Origin: Sitta carolinensis | Lineage: Eukaryota > Chordata > Aves > Passeriformes > Sittidae | Direction: 5' to 3' | Assembly (NCBI GenBank): GCA_032173965.1 | Contig: CM063287.1 | Span: 11,723,859 to 11,787,858 of the forward strand | Length of the DNA: 64,000 nt | Part shown: positions 12,508 through 25,021 of the stretch, in pieces | Position numbering within the stretch: position 1 is the first letter of the stretch | Layout: every line of letters begins with the position of its first letter | The notes under the pieces: model-generated | The model's input: the letters and a program-made list of their open reading frames with translations, nothing else | The model's database searches: none | What the model was told of the DNA's origin: nothing | Made by a program: the position numbers and the translations under genes

Positions 12508-13255
12508 CATACTATTGTAGCATAGTTGGAAGAGATCCACAAGGATCATCTATTTCCTGGCCTTGGACAGATCATCCCCAAGAGTCCCACCCTGTGCCTG
12601 AGAGCACTGTCCAAGCACTGCCTGAGCTCTGTCAGGCTGCTGCTGTCACCACTGCCCTGGGCAGCTGCTGCAGCGCCCAAACTCCCTCTGGGGCGACGAC
12701 CTTTCCCTGATATCCCACCTAAACCTTCCTGACACAGCTTCAGGCCATTCCCTCAGTCCTGTCCCTGTCAGCACAGAGCAGAGACCAGTGCCTGCCTCTC
12801 CTCTTCCCTCACGAGGAAGTTGTCCCTGCAGTGAGGTCTGCCCTCAGCCTGCTCTAGTCCAGGCTGAACAGACCCAGTGACCATGAGCTGCTCCTCACAC
12901 GGCTTCACCTCCAGACCCTGCACCATCCTCCTGGCCTTCTTTGGGCTCTCTCTGACCACTCAATGCCTTTTCCATGTTGTGACAGCCAAAGCTGCCCCCG
13001 GCACTCTGAATGAGGCTGCCCCAGTGCAGAGCAGAGGGACAGTCCCCTCCCTTGCCCAGCTGTGGTGCTGTCCCTGATGCCCCCGGGACACGCTTGGCCC
13101 TCCTGGCTGCCAGGGCACTGCTGGCTCACATTCAGCTGGCCATTGACCAGGACCCCCAGGTCTTTCCTCTGGGCTTCTCTCCAGCCTCTCATTCCCCAGT
13201 CTATACACACATCTGGGGCTGCCCTGTCTCAGGTACAGAATCCAGCACTTGTCTT
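12508..13255 (-). mobile_element. CR1 LINE, 5'-truncated copy (antisense)
   Basis: This is the most secure feature in the window. The left edge has decayed CATA(G)AAT-type repeats (12508-12525), the antisense form of the 3'-terminal octamer repeats of avian CR1. These are followed by GTTGGAAGAGATCC and GGATCATCTA, the typical 3' UTR of CR1. Further right, phrases such as CAGGCCATTCCCTCAGTCCTG, TCCAGGCTGAACAGACC and GAGGCTGCCCCAGTGCAGAG match Neoaves/passerine CR1 copies as I remember them. The element runs on the minus strand, with its 3' end at the left. It is 5'-truncated near 13255, as usual for CR1, and keeps only the end of ORF2 and the 3' UTR. As expected for CR1, there is no poly(A) tail and no clear target-site duplication. 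It is diverged and cannot be active. Confidence 0.9.
12768..13210 (-). pseudogene. CR1 ORF2 C-terminal remnant (reverse transcriptase tail), frameshifted
   Basis: The minus strand encodes the end of the CR1 polyprotein, in pieces. The frame at 12905-13210 carries RKDLGVLVNGQLNVSQQC, the counterpart of the family's KDLGVLVDxxLNMSQQC, and later ERAQRR, the counterpart of ERVQRRA. The reading then moves to the frame at 12768-12959, with MVQGLEVKPCEEQL and FLVREEE matching the family's MVKGLExKxYEERL and the residues after it. The parts lie in different frames, so at least one frameshift separates them. Catalytic RT motifs and the endonuclease are absent because of the 5' truncation. It is a dead fragment with no product expected. 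Confidence 0.85.
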
Positions 13256-14081
13256 TAATCTGGGCTGCTGCATAAAAGAAGCCTTATAACTATTTTGCAC
13301 CATAATTTCTGTTTCAGCTCCAACTTCTTCTAAATGGACTGTCCCTTTCTGAGAGAGAACCAGCTCTGATTTAAAGACGTTGACTGATGAAGAACTTTCC
13401 CACATTTGTGATCAATTACAAAGTTCAGGTAATTGACTGCTTGCTTATTCTCATGGCTACAAAACACTTACCAGCCCTGTTTATTGGCATAAACCTCCTG
13501 TGTAGTCAGCAATGTGAAAATGGCTTCTTGCCTGAGTAAGGGTGGTGAGCAAGCTTGTGCTGGGCCTGCTCATTCAGGAAATGCAGACTGTCAGGTTCCA
13601 AGGAAGGACTCAGTCTGGGATCTCTGCTGCTCAGGACTGACAGGACTGTTTCATTCGGTGCTCTGCAGTGTTGGAAACTTTTATTCTTATTGATTCAGCT
13701 CCCCTTTCTCTGTTTGAGACCACAACTACTCCTCAGATTTAAAACTGCTTACCTACTCTGGTTAGAGAGAAGATGAAAAGAAATAAATAAAATAGAAGAA
13801 TGCATTGGGTGCAGCGTCCTCTTCTTTCAATGCTAGCTGTGTCACAATACACCATACAAAGGGATAAATTCTGAACTGTGGGGAAGCAGAACTTCAAGTA
13901 TGTAGGTATTCTTTCTGTACTCTAAGAAAACATGTACAAACTGAGAAAAGTAGGATAGCATTAGAAGAAAATGTTATGAGAAAATTAATGAGTATATTTA
14001 GATATCGCAAGATAAATCCTCAGTCCAAATACCAAATTGAACAAACAAAACTAGATATAATCCATTAACATTAGTAATGCT

Positions 14082-14102
14082 GTGTAAATCGGGAGTAATC
14101 AC
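14082..14102. repeat. Fragment of ancient amniote interspersed repeat
   Basis: GTGTAAATCGGGAGTAATCAC is a close variant of the GTGTAAATC(A/C)(G/A)GAGTAACTCC motif also seen at 3849. Flanking sequence no longer aligns by eye, so only the core is reported. Family name uncertain. Confidence 0.3.
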
Positions 14103-16712
14103 TATCATTTAATGATTGGTTGTGAGACATATTCCAGAATATAATACATAAGTAGTGAGCTTTGGTTTTATCACAGGAACATGATAAATGCTAGGGACAA
14201 AATTCTAAAGAGAAGCAAAGCACAAAAATGAAAGCACTGCTTTTCAGGTCTCAAAGAATCTTAAGTTTTCTTATAGTAAGTTAACACTTTGCATAACAGT
14301 ATAGAACTGGAACCTGATGATGGATGCAGGATTGAGGGCTGACTAAGGAAATGTGTGAGCATTTGCAGGGGAGGGACCTTTGTTTCTCGAAGAAAAGATG
14401 GCATTACAGTAATACAGAGATAATGCCTACGGTACGTAACATGAAATAGATGATGTTATTTCATGCTAGTGAAATTTAGACATCTTTGCAATATCCAGAA
14501 GTACCCTTTTCCCTTTTCTTCCTCTTTCTTCTTCATTAACTCATTTTTTCTTTCTGAGGAAGAAACAAAATTTAATTCTGATTAATGTACAGAAAGTCTC
14601 CTACAATTGAGATGGTTAACTTACAATGAAATAGTTTATGAGCCATGGCTTTCACTCAACTGAATGGCTTCTGCACAGCTTTAGCTTTGCTTTATGGACC
14701 TCTCAGAACGTAAGGCCTCACCATTTAAGCAGGACCCATAGCTGGTGCTGGAGATTGAAGGGGCCTCCTGAAGTAAGACACTGACCTGTGAAGGATCCAT
14801 TGTCTTGGGAAAACTGCACCAGTGCGAAACCTAGAAGAAAACATAACCACAGCAGAAACCAGTTTCCACATCTGTGAGCTGCCTCCAGCTCCTCATAAAC
14901 AAGAGCTGTAACCTCATTGCCAAGGACTGAAAGAGCCCTAAGAGAGACCTGTTGTTTCACTTGTGCAGGAAACCTCATTCCCACTTTTTCCACAGAAATA
15001 GTGGGAGTGGAGAAGGTCTGATGCTAACAAGCCCTGTCCCCAGCATCTCAGCCTATCCACTCGCTAGGGAGGATTTCAGTGGACTTCGTAACTGAATCAA
15101 AACACTGCAGAAATAAACTGCTGCTGTGCCCAACCCAGCGTGCTAATGGCCAATGGCTGAGATGACCAAACCTCATGTACCTGCACATGGCTTGCAGCCT
15201 GGGTCACTCTCAGTGGCCTGTGTGCTTGGGGTGAGCCCCTGCTGTCTTTTGCATATTAGGAGCTAGCTCATTCCCTGAAGCTGTGGAGGCATGTGCTGCT
15301 GACCAGAAGGACCTTGCCTCAGCCTTGGGCCCTGAAGGCAGGTGTTACACTGCCACCTCTGCTGCTGCCACTGCCATGATGACCAAGGATGTGGTGCCAG
15401 GATGTGTTTCACTAAGCGGGGATGTTGCTGAAGCTCCTCTGGATCAACGGGCAATAGCTGTCCCCTCCCATGTGGAAATGCCACGTTTCTGCAGGACTGG
15501 TGACACTACTGAGATCCCTGGTGTGCTACACGGCCTGTGGCATTGACAGGTTCTCAACTCGTCAGTAGATGTGTGTTTCTCAAGGAGAAAATTACAGTCT
15601 GGGGAGGCACTCTGTGGGCTCATGGTGTACAGGAAACAGCAAACAGAAGCAGGCTATGGTGTTGGAGAAGAACATGGCACAGTTGCATGAGTCGGTCTGG
15701 TATCAGAGAATAAATTACACTACCCCCAATCTTAAGGACTGCAGATAATGTACAGCAATGAAGTTTTATCTGTGCTCAAGTACATATTTTTTTATGCAGC
15801 TAAAGCTGTGTCGCAGATGTTCTTCACTAGAATAGATTTTGCCTTTGCTAATCCTGTATTAATCTGCCGGTAGAGCTATAGCTGTGTGATTACCACCGGG
15901 CTCCTTGCAGAGAGGAGCCTCTGGTCACTAAGGGCACAGTTGCCCTGCCTTTCCCTCGGCAGAGCTGCAGCTGGGGTTCAGGTTCGCCGTGCCTGGGAGC
16001 ACCCCGTTCCCGTTCCCAGTGCAGTGCTCTGCCAGGAGAGGGAGCTAGGACTCTGGGATTCAGGGGCCTTTGATTTCTGCTCACAGTCCATGGAGGTGTT
16101 ACGGCTGTCCAGAGTTAACCTAGGCTTTGCTGTGTGGCTGAGTGCATATTCAGGGGGCTCATGGTTTTCTATGGAGGCCACCTACTGAAGAGGTGTTTCC
16201 TGCCAGAACTGAGGACTCTGGTGCTCTGAACTGTGTTTTGAGGCTCTCAGTCCCTTTTTTTGACTGCTTCACCAGGTGAACTCCAATGGGAGTTTGGACT
16301 GGGTGAGAACAAAGTGAAGCCTACAGACTCTGGAATCGTGCAGTAGGTTCAAAGCCACTGCTGGAGTGGAGAAGGCAACCAATGGGTGTATAGCAAGGCA
16401 AGCAATGGCTGGGAGGAGGGAAAATTTTTGGTTAAAGCTACCATGTGGCAAACAGATGTTGGACAACATTTCTTTTAACCTAAAAACACATCAGCCTCCT
16501 CCCCCTGCAGTATATGTGTTTCATTTTGAACAAGTAACTGGCAGTTGGAGAAAGTTATTAGAAAATGCTCTGTCTATACTCCAGCATTTGCAACAGCAGC
16601 AAAATTACCTATTTCCTCTTCTGCCCAAGCTTTCTGTCTCCTTTCTTAGATATTGTTGGCCTCAAGTCAAGTTTTGCTTAAGTTATGTATCAGAAAGGGA
16701 ATAAGTGGAGCT

Positions 16713-16757
16713 CCAGCCTTGTTTAAAGTGTAGAAAAGGGAGTTTAAACAAAGCTGG
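16713..16757. other. Near-perfect 15-bp inverted repeat (hairpin)
   Basis: The left arm at 16713-16727 (CCAGCCTTGTTTAAA) and the right arm at 16743-16757 (TTTAAACAAAGCTGG) pair at 14 of 15 positions around a 15-base loop. The stem barely extends beyond this, which is short for a microRNA precursor. The arms include GTTTAAAC-type words. It could be a chance palindrome, the remnant of a small inverted-repeat element, or a structured RNA segment. Confidence 0.5.
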
Positions 16758-18195
16758 CAGAGATACTGACACAACTATTATCTAAGTTCTGGATGTGGTT
16801 GGGCCTGCTGGTAAGAAAACAGGAAATAAGTGAGAAAACAACTCTTAAAAATGTGAAAACTAGCCAATTCTACAGGGCTCCACACTGTGTTCAGAAGTCT
16901 GTACGTACTGGTAAAAGAGCACACGTCAGAAAATTCATACATAAAATCATAAAATCATACCTGTGATCTGTTGCCCACATTGCACATTACCCTGTGGTCC
17001 AAGGGGTCAGCTTTGTCTGCTGGTGGCTAGGAGGCACTGCAGAGCACTGGGAAAGAGGCTGCTCCCAGAAGGGTGGCCAGTAGCCATCAGGGTGCAGGAG
17101 GTGTTGGTAGCCAGGCCCCAAATGTAAAGCCACGGCTCTCAGCGTGTCTATCTTCACAAAGGGTCTAACTGATTAGGATGATTGGGATGGAGTTGTGGAT
17201 GCAAGAGCTGTGGTTGTGACTTCCTATCTCTGTACCAGCCAACAAGTTATTATAAAAATAAATACCTCAGTGGCGGCAGCAGCATCCCCAAGGGCCTATT
17301 TACTTCCACTGGCATGAACTAATTCCTGCAGAGGAGCTCAAGCCAAATCCTGCAGAGACCAGCGGGAATCTCTCTAGGCTCTTGCAAAGGCATTTTGCAC
17401 ACTGGAGAAAATGCTGGTGCTTGGTCATATTTATTGCCATGTCAGTTAAAACATGTTGTCAGTTAACACCTTCCCCAACACAACATATATTTTCTAAAGC
17501 TGAAGGAAAGTGAGCCTTTTTTACCTCCTTTTTATTCTTCAGATAGTTATTCTGATTTATTTCTGAAATTGCACAACACACTAAATGCTGGTTCATGAAG
17601 TGGCCAGGGATCAATTATTACCTTTTCATGTGCAAACTGATCTTAAGGCATCTATCCATCTCTATAGTCCTATCTACAGAAGATGTGTTCAATTTCAGAA
17701 AACTAAAAACATATAAGGGCGCTAAGGCAGGGCGACATTTGCTTTCCTTGGCTTGCTCTCTAGATGTTTGATGGGTGAGTTTATTATCTACAGGGACAAT
17801 GAACATGCCAATACACCCTTTTCAAGGTTTACAGGTGCCTTAATGCAACTTGCTCATTTAATTTGGATCTATATACCTCCTGAGAAGGGCAGAAAATTTT
17901 CATTTTCAAGGCCTTATTTAGCCATAAAATGTGTATCCCGTTAGCTAAGAGCAGATCTATGAATTTCATTTCATTTGGTGACAGGAGAAATAGCAATGTA
18001 TGTATCACCCTCTCAATAACCTCTATTAAAAGGTGTGTGTTTCAAGAAGAAACAGTGTGTTCCATGTCATAACATCTTTCATGAAATAAAATTCATGGCA
18101 TTTGTAGCATAAGTATTTGAAAAGTATCAGTTCACTCTTATTTTAAGAGTGGGGAAAATACAAACCCCTTTTGTGGCTGGAGCTGGCCACCTGAA

Positions 18196-18420
18196 AAATT
18201 AGGAAGGATTTTGCTGGCTCCAGCAAAGTCAGTAGGAGATTTTCTATGGCCTCAATGGGGCCAAATATTCTCCTAGATTTCATACTATTATAGATATTTT
18301 ACAATTTAGCCACCAAGGTCATTAAAATGCTATAATCCCTTGTGTGATACATGATGGGGTAAAAGCACTTACAAAGGTATTGCGCTTTAAACTGGTGTAA
18401 TTATAGTAGTAATTCCCAGA
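18196..18420. repeat. Decayed ancient amniote repeat, two adjacent motif blocks
   Basis: The first block (about 18200-18260) reads AGGATTTTGCTGGCTCCAG, AGTCAGTAGGAG and CCTCAATGGGGCC. It resembles the GGATTTTGCC / AAGTCAATGGGAG / TTCAATGGGGCC phrases of a widespread old amniote repeat. The second block (18391-18420) reads ACTGGTGTAA followed by AGTAATTCCC, resembling CTGGTGTAAATCAGGAGTAACTCC. Two related blocks within 225 bp suggest one old insertion. The family is not certain. Confidence 0.35.
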
Positions 18421-19666
18421 GAAGTATTGCAAATGCAGTTCCAGTTTCTCAATTTTTTTTTGTCAGTGTTCATTACAGTATGATATGCTTGTGTCTAAAT
18501 CTTGTTGATGTCCTTCCAGAGGGCAGTAAAAACTCTAAAGTAAGTAAAGAAAAATTTAGTTGATGATTCTGACTGGCTGCTGAATTGCTGCCTTTTGAGT
18601 TCTGTCCCTCAGCTCATAATCTGTAATATTTGCTCTTATACTACACAGACTACTCACTCTTTGTTTATATTCATCCCCTTACAGTTTGTCTAACTTAAAG
18701 AGAATTAGGAAAAAAAAAAGGAGAAAATTAAAGTCCTTGCCATACCAAAAGTGGGTTCTTTGGGCCCAGCAAGCCTGAGACAGCTGTCAATACTGAGCTG
18801 CATTTTCAGTCCCTGGGAAGTTTGCAGCTGGGCAAAGCTGCCCCGTAGAGCAGTGGGGGATGCTCTTGGTTGGGCTCTGGTGATAGAGTGGGGCTCAGGC
18901 ACCAAACGTCAAAGCAGAGGTCAACTTCTCCTGGCAATGTAGAGAACAGGAAGCTTCTCAAAGTACCAAAGAAACATTGAGTTTTGAGCCTTTCTTTTCT
19001 GGTGTAAAGAAAGGAAAGGATGTCAGGTCTCTGAATTATGGCAAAAAAAGGATTCAAACTGAGATTAACATGAGTCTTGCAAGGGGTGAAAAAAGGGCCT
19101 GACTGTTCCCTGGTGGTGATCCTCTCGACAGTGATGAAAATCAGCTAGAGGTAAATAAAATAAAATGTTGGTTTTATTACAAGTGAGAAACCTTATCTTA
19201 GGGCCCACTTATTTTTAACCTTGCAGTTGCAGCATATGGTTGGGGATGAGGCACAGACATGTTGGAGGCTCTAGTATTTTGCTTTTTCCAGGGATTGAAA
19301 TTAGCCTCATATGCTCTCTACATGGGTGATACATGAATTTCCATCTGCTCTGAAGGTGTCTAGATGTGCATTTTTCTTTGCTTCATAAAGCCACCTCCTT
19401 TCTACTGCTTAACTAAGCTCTCAGATGTTACTTGAACAAAGTGCTGTTCTTTACAAAGAAAACCAGGAATAAGCCCAGGTTTTTATTGTTTTCCTTTGAG
19501 TGTGTCAGTCCTTTGAGTAATGCTGACAGTATTTCTGTTCCTGTTGTGTTTCTAGCTTCTTCACGGGTGCTACCAAATAAATATATCAGTTTGGAAGATG
19601 ATTTCTTACAACTGCCTGGCAAATTGCAGTGATGCTGTCAGCTCATTCCTCACATGCTTTTATCAG

Positions 19667-19752
19667 TCAGATACCAGACTAAAGACTAAATGAACAATAC
19701 CTACTTTGATCAGATACAAGATTAAACATCAAATGAGCAATACTTACTAGGA
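19667..19752. repeat. Diverged tandem duplication, 43-bp unit, two copies
   Basis: The first copy begins TCAGATACCAGACTAAAG (19667) and the second begins TCAGATACAAGATTAAAC (19710). Both continue with an ATGA(A/G)CAATAC(C/T)TACT segment at the same offset. The unit length is 43 bp and the copies differ at several positions, so the duplication is not recent. Confidence 0.8.
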
Positions 19753-22374
19753 CGAGATTTGAAATGGTCACTGGGTTCACTGTGGTTTTACATCTCCTCA
19801 TTATGCCCTGGAGGTATTCAGTCACCAACAGAAAACATTGCAATAAGGAGCTTTGTGTCTTCTAAGGTAGAAGGAAACCTGCAAATAATAACATTTTGAT
19901 TTGATTAAATACACCCCCTGAATGCTGGTGGTGTCTTAAACAGATTGCCAGTTTGGACTTTCAGAAATCATGCAATTCAGTGTTTCTTAAGAATGAAAAA
20001 TATACAACATTTATATCTCACAATTTCATACACTCTTTTCTAGTAAATAAAGCCAGGAATTTCTATTTATTCTTTAACAAGAATTTTGTTGATGTTTAGT
20101 GCATCTGTATAATACACAAACAGCCTACTAAATCCATGTTTACAGCTTTGTTGAAAATTAAAGAGACATAGAAGTGAGTGGATATAACATTGAGCTGGAT
20201 TCATGCTCCTACCTGGCTGGGAAAGGAAGACTGTTATTCCACAGTTTTTTGATTTAATTGTGGGTGTTTTTTTTTGCTTTTTGACTTGAGGTCTTTTGGA
20301 TGGCAGTGCTAAGAAGCCACCAGGTTCTAGGCCAGGATCTCCAGTGTTTAGCCAGCAGGTGTTGCAGCCCTTGGTGTATGTGACAGTCTGTACCACAGTA
20401 CAGGAGACACAGTACAGGTTTAGCAGGTGTGTTGGCCACGTAGGTGAGCAGAGCACAAATCAAACTCTTTAACCAAGACTTTATGAAGCAGAGGGCTCCT
20501 GTATATTTTAATGATATAGAAGGGCTCAAATCTCCTCAAATCAAACTGGTGGCTTTAGTTGCTATACTAAAAATGATACTAAAATTAGTGCCTGATATAT
20601 TAAATAATTTTTTTGGTGATCAATAGCTTGATCAGTTCTACGAGAAGGAGAGAAAACTTGATAGGACATATAATCAACTGGGTCAGCAGGAACTCACTGT
20701 GGTTACTCATGTATCTACATGGGAGTCAGGAAAGCAAGAAAATGTAGTACTTCAAGCATATTCTAAACAGATCATTGTGCAGAAAAATTCTCTCAATAAG
20801 AAATCAAAAAGTTTATAACAGGGAAAAGCAGTGCCTGCTCTACAGTGACAGCTTCATGTTTATTTATTCTGGAGAGAATAAGTAGGAGACACTAAAGTAA
20901 AGACAGGATAATTTTAGTCCCAGATCAAATAAAGGAACACAGAGTGTGTTCTCAACAAAGTGATTACTTTAGGGGGAACTAATACAATGAATGCTATTAA
21001 ATTAAACAACTTTTATATAGGGCTTCTCACATTAAGGATTTTAGTGTAAGTAATATTTCTGTCAGGCAAAGTGATGCAAGCTTTCACAGAGGTATTCCTT
21101 AATACAGATATTCCTGTAAAAATGTATTTTATCTAGTATACTTCTTCTGTAGCAAATTATCATTTCACCTAACAGCTCTGAGAAACAGGGATGTCAGGAG
21201 CAAAGATGACTATTCTCCTTTCACTAGATGCCTGAAATCTCTGATTTTAAATTATCTTCTAGGTGCTAGTATACATCAAGCTGAGGTAAATGTCTGCTCA
21301 GCACAGATAGCTGGGAGAAATCCTCGGCTCCATAGGAGCTGTCTTCAGTGCAAATGCCAGCGCCTTGCCTGTCTGCCCTACCATCGTGCGGGAAGTCTTA
21401 GGAGCGAACCCTCGCAGTGCTGAGCACGAGGTGCAGCCAAGCTGAATTTTTTACTGAAACCATGCTTTGTCAGTACGTTTACACACATTGGCTGGGGCAA
21501 TCAGAGCCAAGAAATGTGGACCTATTGCATCTTTTCCTATCCTGAAATGGACATCCGTATATCACTGCACTTGAAGACCTAGAGCTACGTTTTATTATCC
21601 TTGAATCTGAGAGGTCTCAAGGGGTAATTATGTATAAAATGACTAAAACATCTTGCCTCAGGTGCAGAGTTCTGGAAAGCCATGTCTTCTCTAAGGGTCG
21701 TGAGAGTGAGATGAAAAAGCCTGACTCCATTGTCTTGCATTGTTCCCTCCAGTGCCTTTGCTAGTAATTTATCAAATCTGTATTTATCTTAGCATTTATA
21801 TATGGCTCCCATTGCACCACTTTGCAATATTCAATTCCTTTATTCTCACAAGGGCCCTATCTGGTATATTCACATCTCATGCAGTCATGAGGAGAAGGAT
21901 CATAGCAACAGAAAATGACAGAAATGTAGTCCCTTTTACTTATTTGCTACCTTGATCTCTAAATTGTGGTTTGATGCTTACTAGATAGGGCTTCTGTCTC
22001 TCATGTGGGAAATATGAAATGAGTAGGATGAAACTGAGTTTGTTTAGAAATATGAAGGGCTCAGTGTTGTCCTCTATTTTCTGCCTCTCTCTTCCAAAAT
22101 ACTGAGACGACTTTTCAGGAACTAGGGAATTTACACATCATGTCACTGCAATTATTTGGTCAAGGTCTATAGCTTTTATTATTCAGGAAAGATGATTGTA
22201 AAATGCACATGGGTTTTTTTTTTTGTTCTAGGGTATAATTTTCTTCTCTTAAGGCACTTGCTGAAGTAAGACCAGCATGTTTTAAGCCAATTTTGTGTTT
22301 TAATTCTTTTACTTTCTCAATAAAAATCTAAAGAAGCCCCTCAAAAATTCATGCAAAACAAAGAAACAAAACCC

Positions 22375-22399
22375 CATAAATAAATAAATAAATAAATAA
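22375..22399. repeat. (ATAA)n microsatellite
   Basis: About six tetranucleotide units of ATAA/TAAA, preceded by an A-rich segment. Simple short tandem repeat. Confidence 0.9.
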
Positions 22400-24983
22400 T
22401 CAATTCCATGAAGCTTTTGTTTCTTCTTGTATTGGGAAGGATTTCTAAATGTTTTAATCCTTGCTCTGACCAAACATTACTAACCCCAAGTGCTGAAATA
22501 CCATCTTCAGTGGTCATATGTGGAGACAGTAGAGATCTCTTCTCCATCCCAGCTCTTCTCTGGGACAAGAGATTTCGAATCTGTGGTTCCTGAAGTATCA
22601 GATAATCCCAGAGAAAGGCTGTTTAGGCTTTCAACAACCAAGAGAAAATTGTAGGGCAAGGCAGTGTCTGCCTGTTTTCTTTACAATTCTTCCAAGGAGG
22701 GAAGCATACCTTATGCTGTTAACTATTTATGCTCACCCTGACTTCATGGAATCATGGACGGACACAGGCAAGTGACTCATGGAAAAACAAGACTTGAGAA
22801 TTCTACTGCTCCAGGAGAGCTTAAGTGGAAAAAGCGCTATCCAAGAACAATGGAGGATATGTTTGTTATGGAAAATATATTTCTGATGGGCCTAGACTCA
22901 ATTATTAACCTTAGAATTCTCCAGGTTTTTATTAGCAAAGCACACTACCTTCAGTCACAGCACTTACAAGAAATGTCAGATCCTGCTGTCAGAAACCACC
23001 TGTGCTGACCTGAGTGGTTTATTGGTCACTTGCACAAGCTGTCAGCCAAAGTACAGTGGAATAATAAAAAATATTATGAGAAAGTCTGCTAGAACTCTTT
23101 CAAAAAGTTAGAAAGTTATCTACAAACACAGGAAAGGAGGTGCAAGCTCTGGCACTTTCATGTCTAACCCTCCAACAGCCATTCTCTCTCTAGCAATTCA
23201 AGTTTTGAATAATACATTGGGAAGACTGTGATCTTGAGGACTTGTTACAGACGTTTTCTCAACAGTCCTAATCCAGACTGGAGGCTGGAGGCTTTGGCTA
23301 CAGGCTAATTGTTGATTTTTGTTTACCCTCTGGGCACTTTTCACAGTTCTGGCAGAAAAAAACAGCCTTGAAGTGTTTGTAAAATATGGAATACATTTAC
23401 ATCGTAGCAAATGAGAAACGAGTCCCAAAGTCTTAATGCTAACGTTGGCATGAATGTAAATTTAATAGACCTGCAGCTTTTCCTTAACAGCCCCCATACC
23501 TTCTCTTTGTGATTCACAAGAGAAAACAATCCTTCAATAAAAAATATTTTAACCTTAGAACCATGCAAAGAAGTATTATTATCCTGTGGAAGACAAAGCA
23601 TAAATTCATCGTTATTTTCCATTTATTTTTATTTTACTTTTCACACATAACAATATAAGGCTTCCCATCACTCCTGTTATTAACATATGGAAATGTTCAG
23701 CTGCAGAATTTGCCCCAGTGATGAGGTTCTCTGACTTGTTCTAAACTACGGGTGTGAATGCCCAGACTGTGAAGAGGCATTGTTCTTCCATTTATAAATG
23801 CACATTTATGAATTTCTGGGGATATGGAGCTGCCTCTGACTACATATTTTGAGATAGGGACAAGTGCTGATGAGACTTAAATCATCCCCTTTGCAGAATT
23901 TGTAACAAAGGGTTTGCAATGCACATAATGCTTTTATTATAAATAAATGCACCAAAAAGTGTACTAAAAAAATCTCTAATATCACATATTGATTTCACAT
24001 CTTGCACCTTGTTTGAACTCAAATTTAAACGTGGCAAGGGAAACTGGATAGAACACTTCTCACCAGCTTTGTAGTTTAAGAGAGATTAGTTAATTTACTT
24101 TGCAGGAATTTTCTCACTGACAAACCTGAAGGAGAACAACTAAAAATGACACTACCAAATAGCCAGTGAAAATTTCTTCATGCCATGTAAAGAAAGGACA
24201 TAAAGAATTTATTAGTAGGCTTAAGGGTGGGTATTCTCCAGTCCCATTTTTAAAGTACATTTTTCAATTAAGGCAAATAATAATGAAAATAAATTTTAAA
24301 ATATATTTAAAGTTTGCTAAGTTCATGTATTTAAAACATGTGAGTAGTTTAGCTTTCTCAGCACTTCAAGATGCTTGAAAACTGTGCTATAAAGGAAGCT
24401 AGACACCCAATTTGCAATGGAAATATATAAGATGATGAATTGGATTTAATGGGCTCCAGTAAATCATAACATTAATGCTATTGCATGATACTTCACCTCA
24501 GCACCAGATTAAAAAAAATCTGTCTTGAGTTGGAAAACATATGCTCTAAACCCTCCAAGTCTGAGAAAAGAGCCAATTACTATGAGATCTGTAAGCATAT
24601 TAAGCTTTTTGGTTTCAGTACAGATATGAAACATAGATGAAATATCCTTAAAAATTTTACTCTTTAAAATTTAATGTAGGAATTTTCAGGACTAATGGAC
24701 CTCTATAGATTAACATGTTTGTCACAGTTTTAAAAGGAATTGAAGAGTACATCTGTTTTTGGGATGAAGAAACATCACCAGTTTCACAAATCCCTTTTAT
24801 CAAAAGATCAATCCGGCAGAAAACACAATTATCACACTTAAAAATAATTAAAAAGTGTCTGAGTTGGGAATCTTGGGTTATAACCAACTTAAAAATATTC
24901 CAAAGTCTTAGTCACTTATTAGATGCAACGATTTTGTCTGAATTTTCTACCTGGAACTCCTATGCCTTCTGCTCTTCTGTTTT

Positions 24984-24986
<3 letters not shown>

Positions 24987-25019
<33 letters not shown>
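24987..25019. repeat. Poly(T) tract, 33 T
   Basis: An uninterrupted run of 33 T. On the minus strand it is poly(A), but the sequence on either side shows no recognisable retroposed gene, no AATAAA at the right distance and no obvious target-site duplication. Confidence 0.9.

Positions 25020-25021
<2 letters not shown>

Larger units (their letters stand above)
13256..24986. other. Noncoding DNA with old repeats and small duplications
   Basis: No gene was recognised. The stretch contains old repeat pieces (14082-14102 and 18196-18420), a hairpin at 16713-16757, a 43-bp tandem duplication at 19667-19752, an (ATAA)n run at 22375-22399 and a moderately GC-rich patch at about 15260-15560. A strong polypyrimidine plus TTCTAG acceptor-like site lies at about 19535-19556, followed by a short open segment to a TGA at about 19632. 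No matching upstream exon can be identified. Confidence 0.6.

Noticed and set aside
16936..16965. ATAAAATCATAAAATCATA run resembling the terminal repeats of a second CR1
   Set aside because: The following sequence does not match the CR1 3' UTR, so it is treated as a short AT repeat.
18510..18546. Possible 20-bp microexon between TCCTTCCAG and GTAAGT
   Set aside because: Too short to evaluate, and both signals are common by chance.
20067..20456. 129-codon minus-strand frame
   Set aside because: No recognisable domain or signal. Length is within chance for 64 kb, and an overlapping frame exists on the same strand.
24987..25019. T33 tract as the tail of a processed pseudogene
   Set aside because: No gene-like sequence, polyadenylation signal or target duplication beside it.
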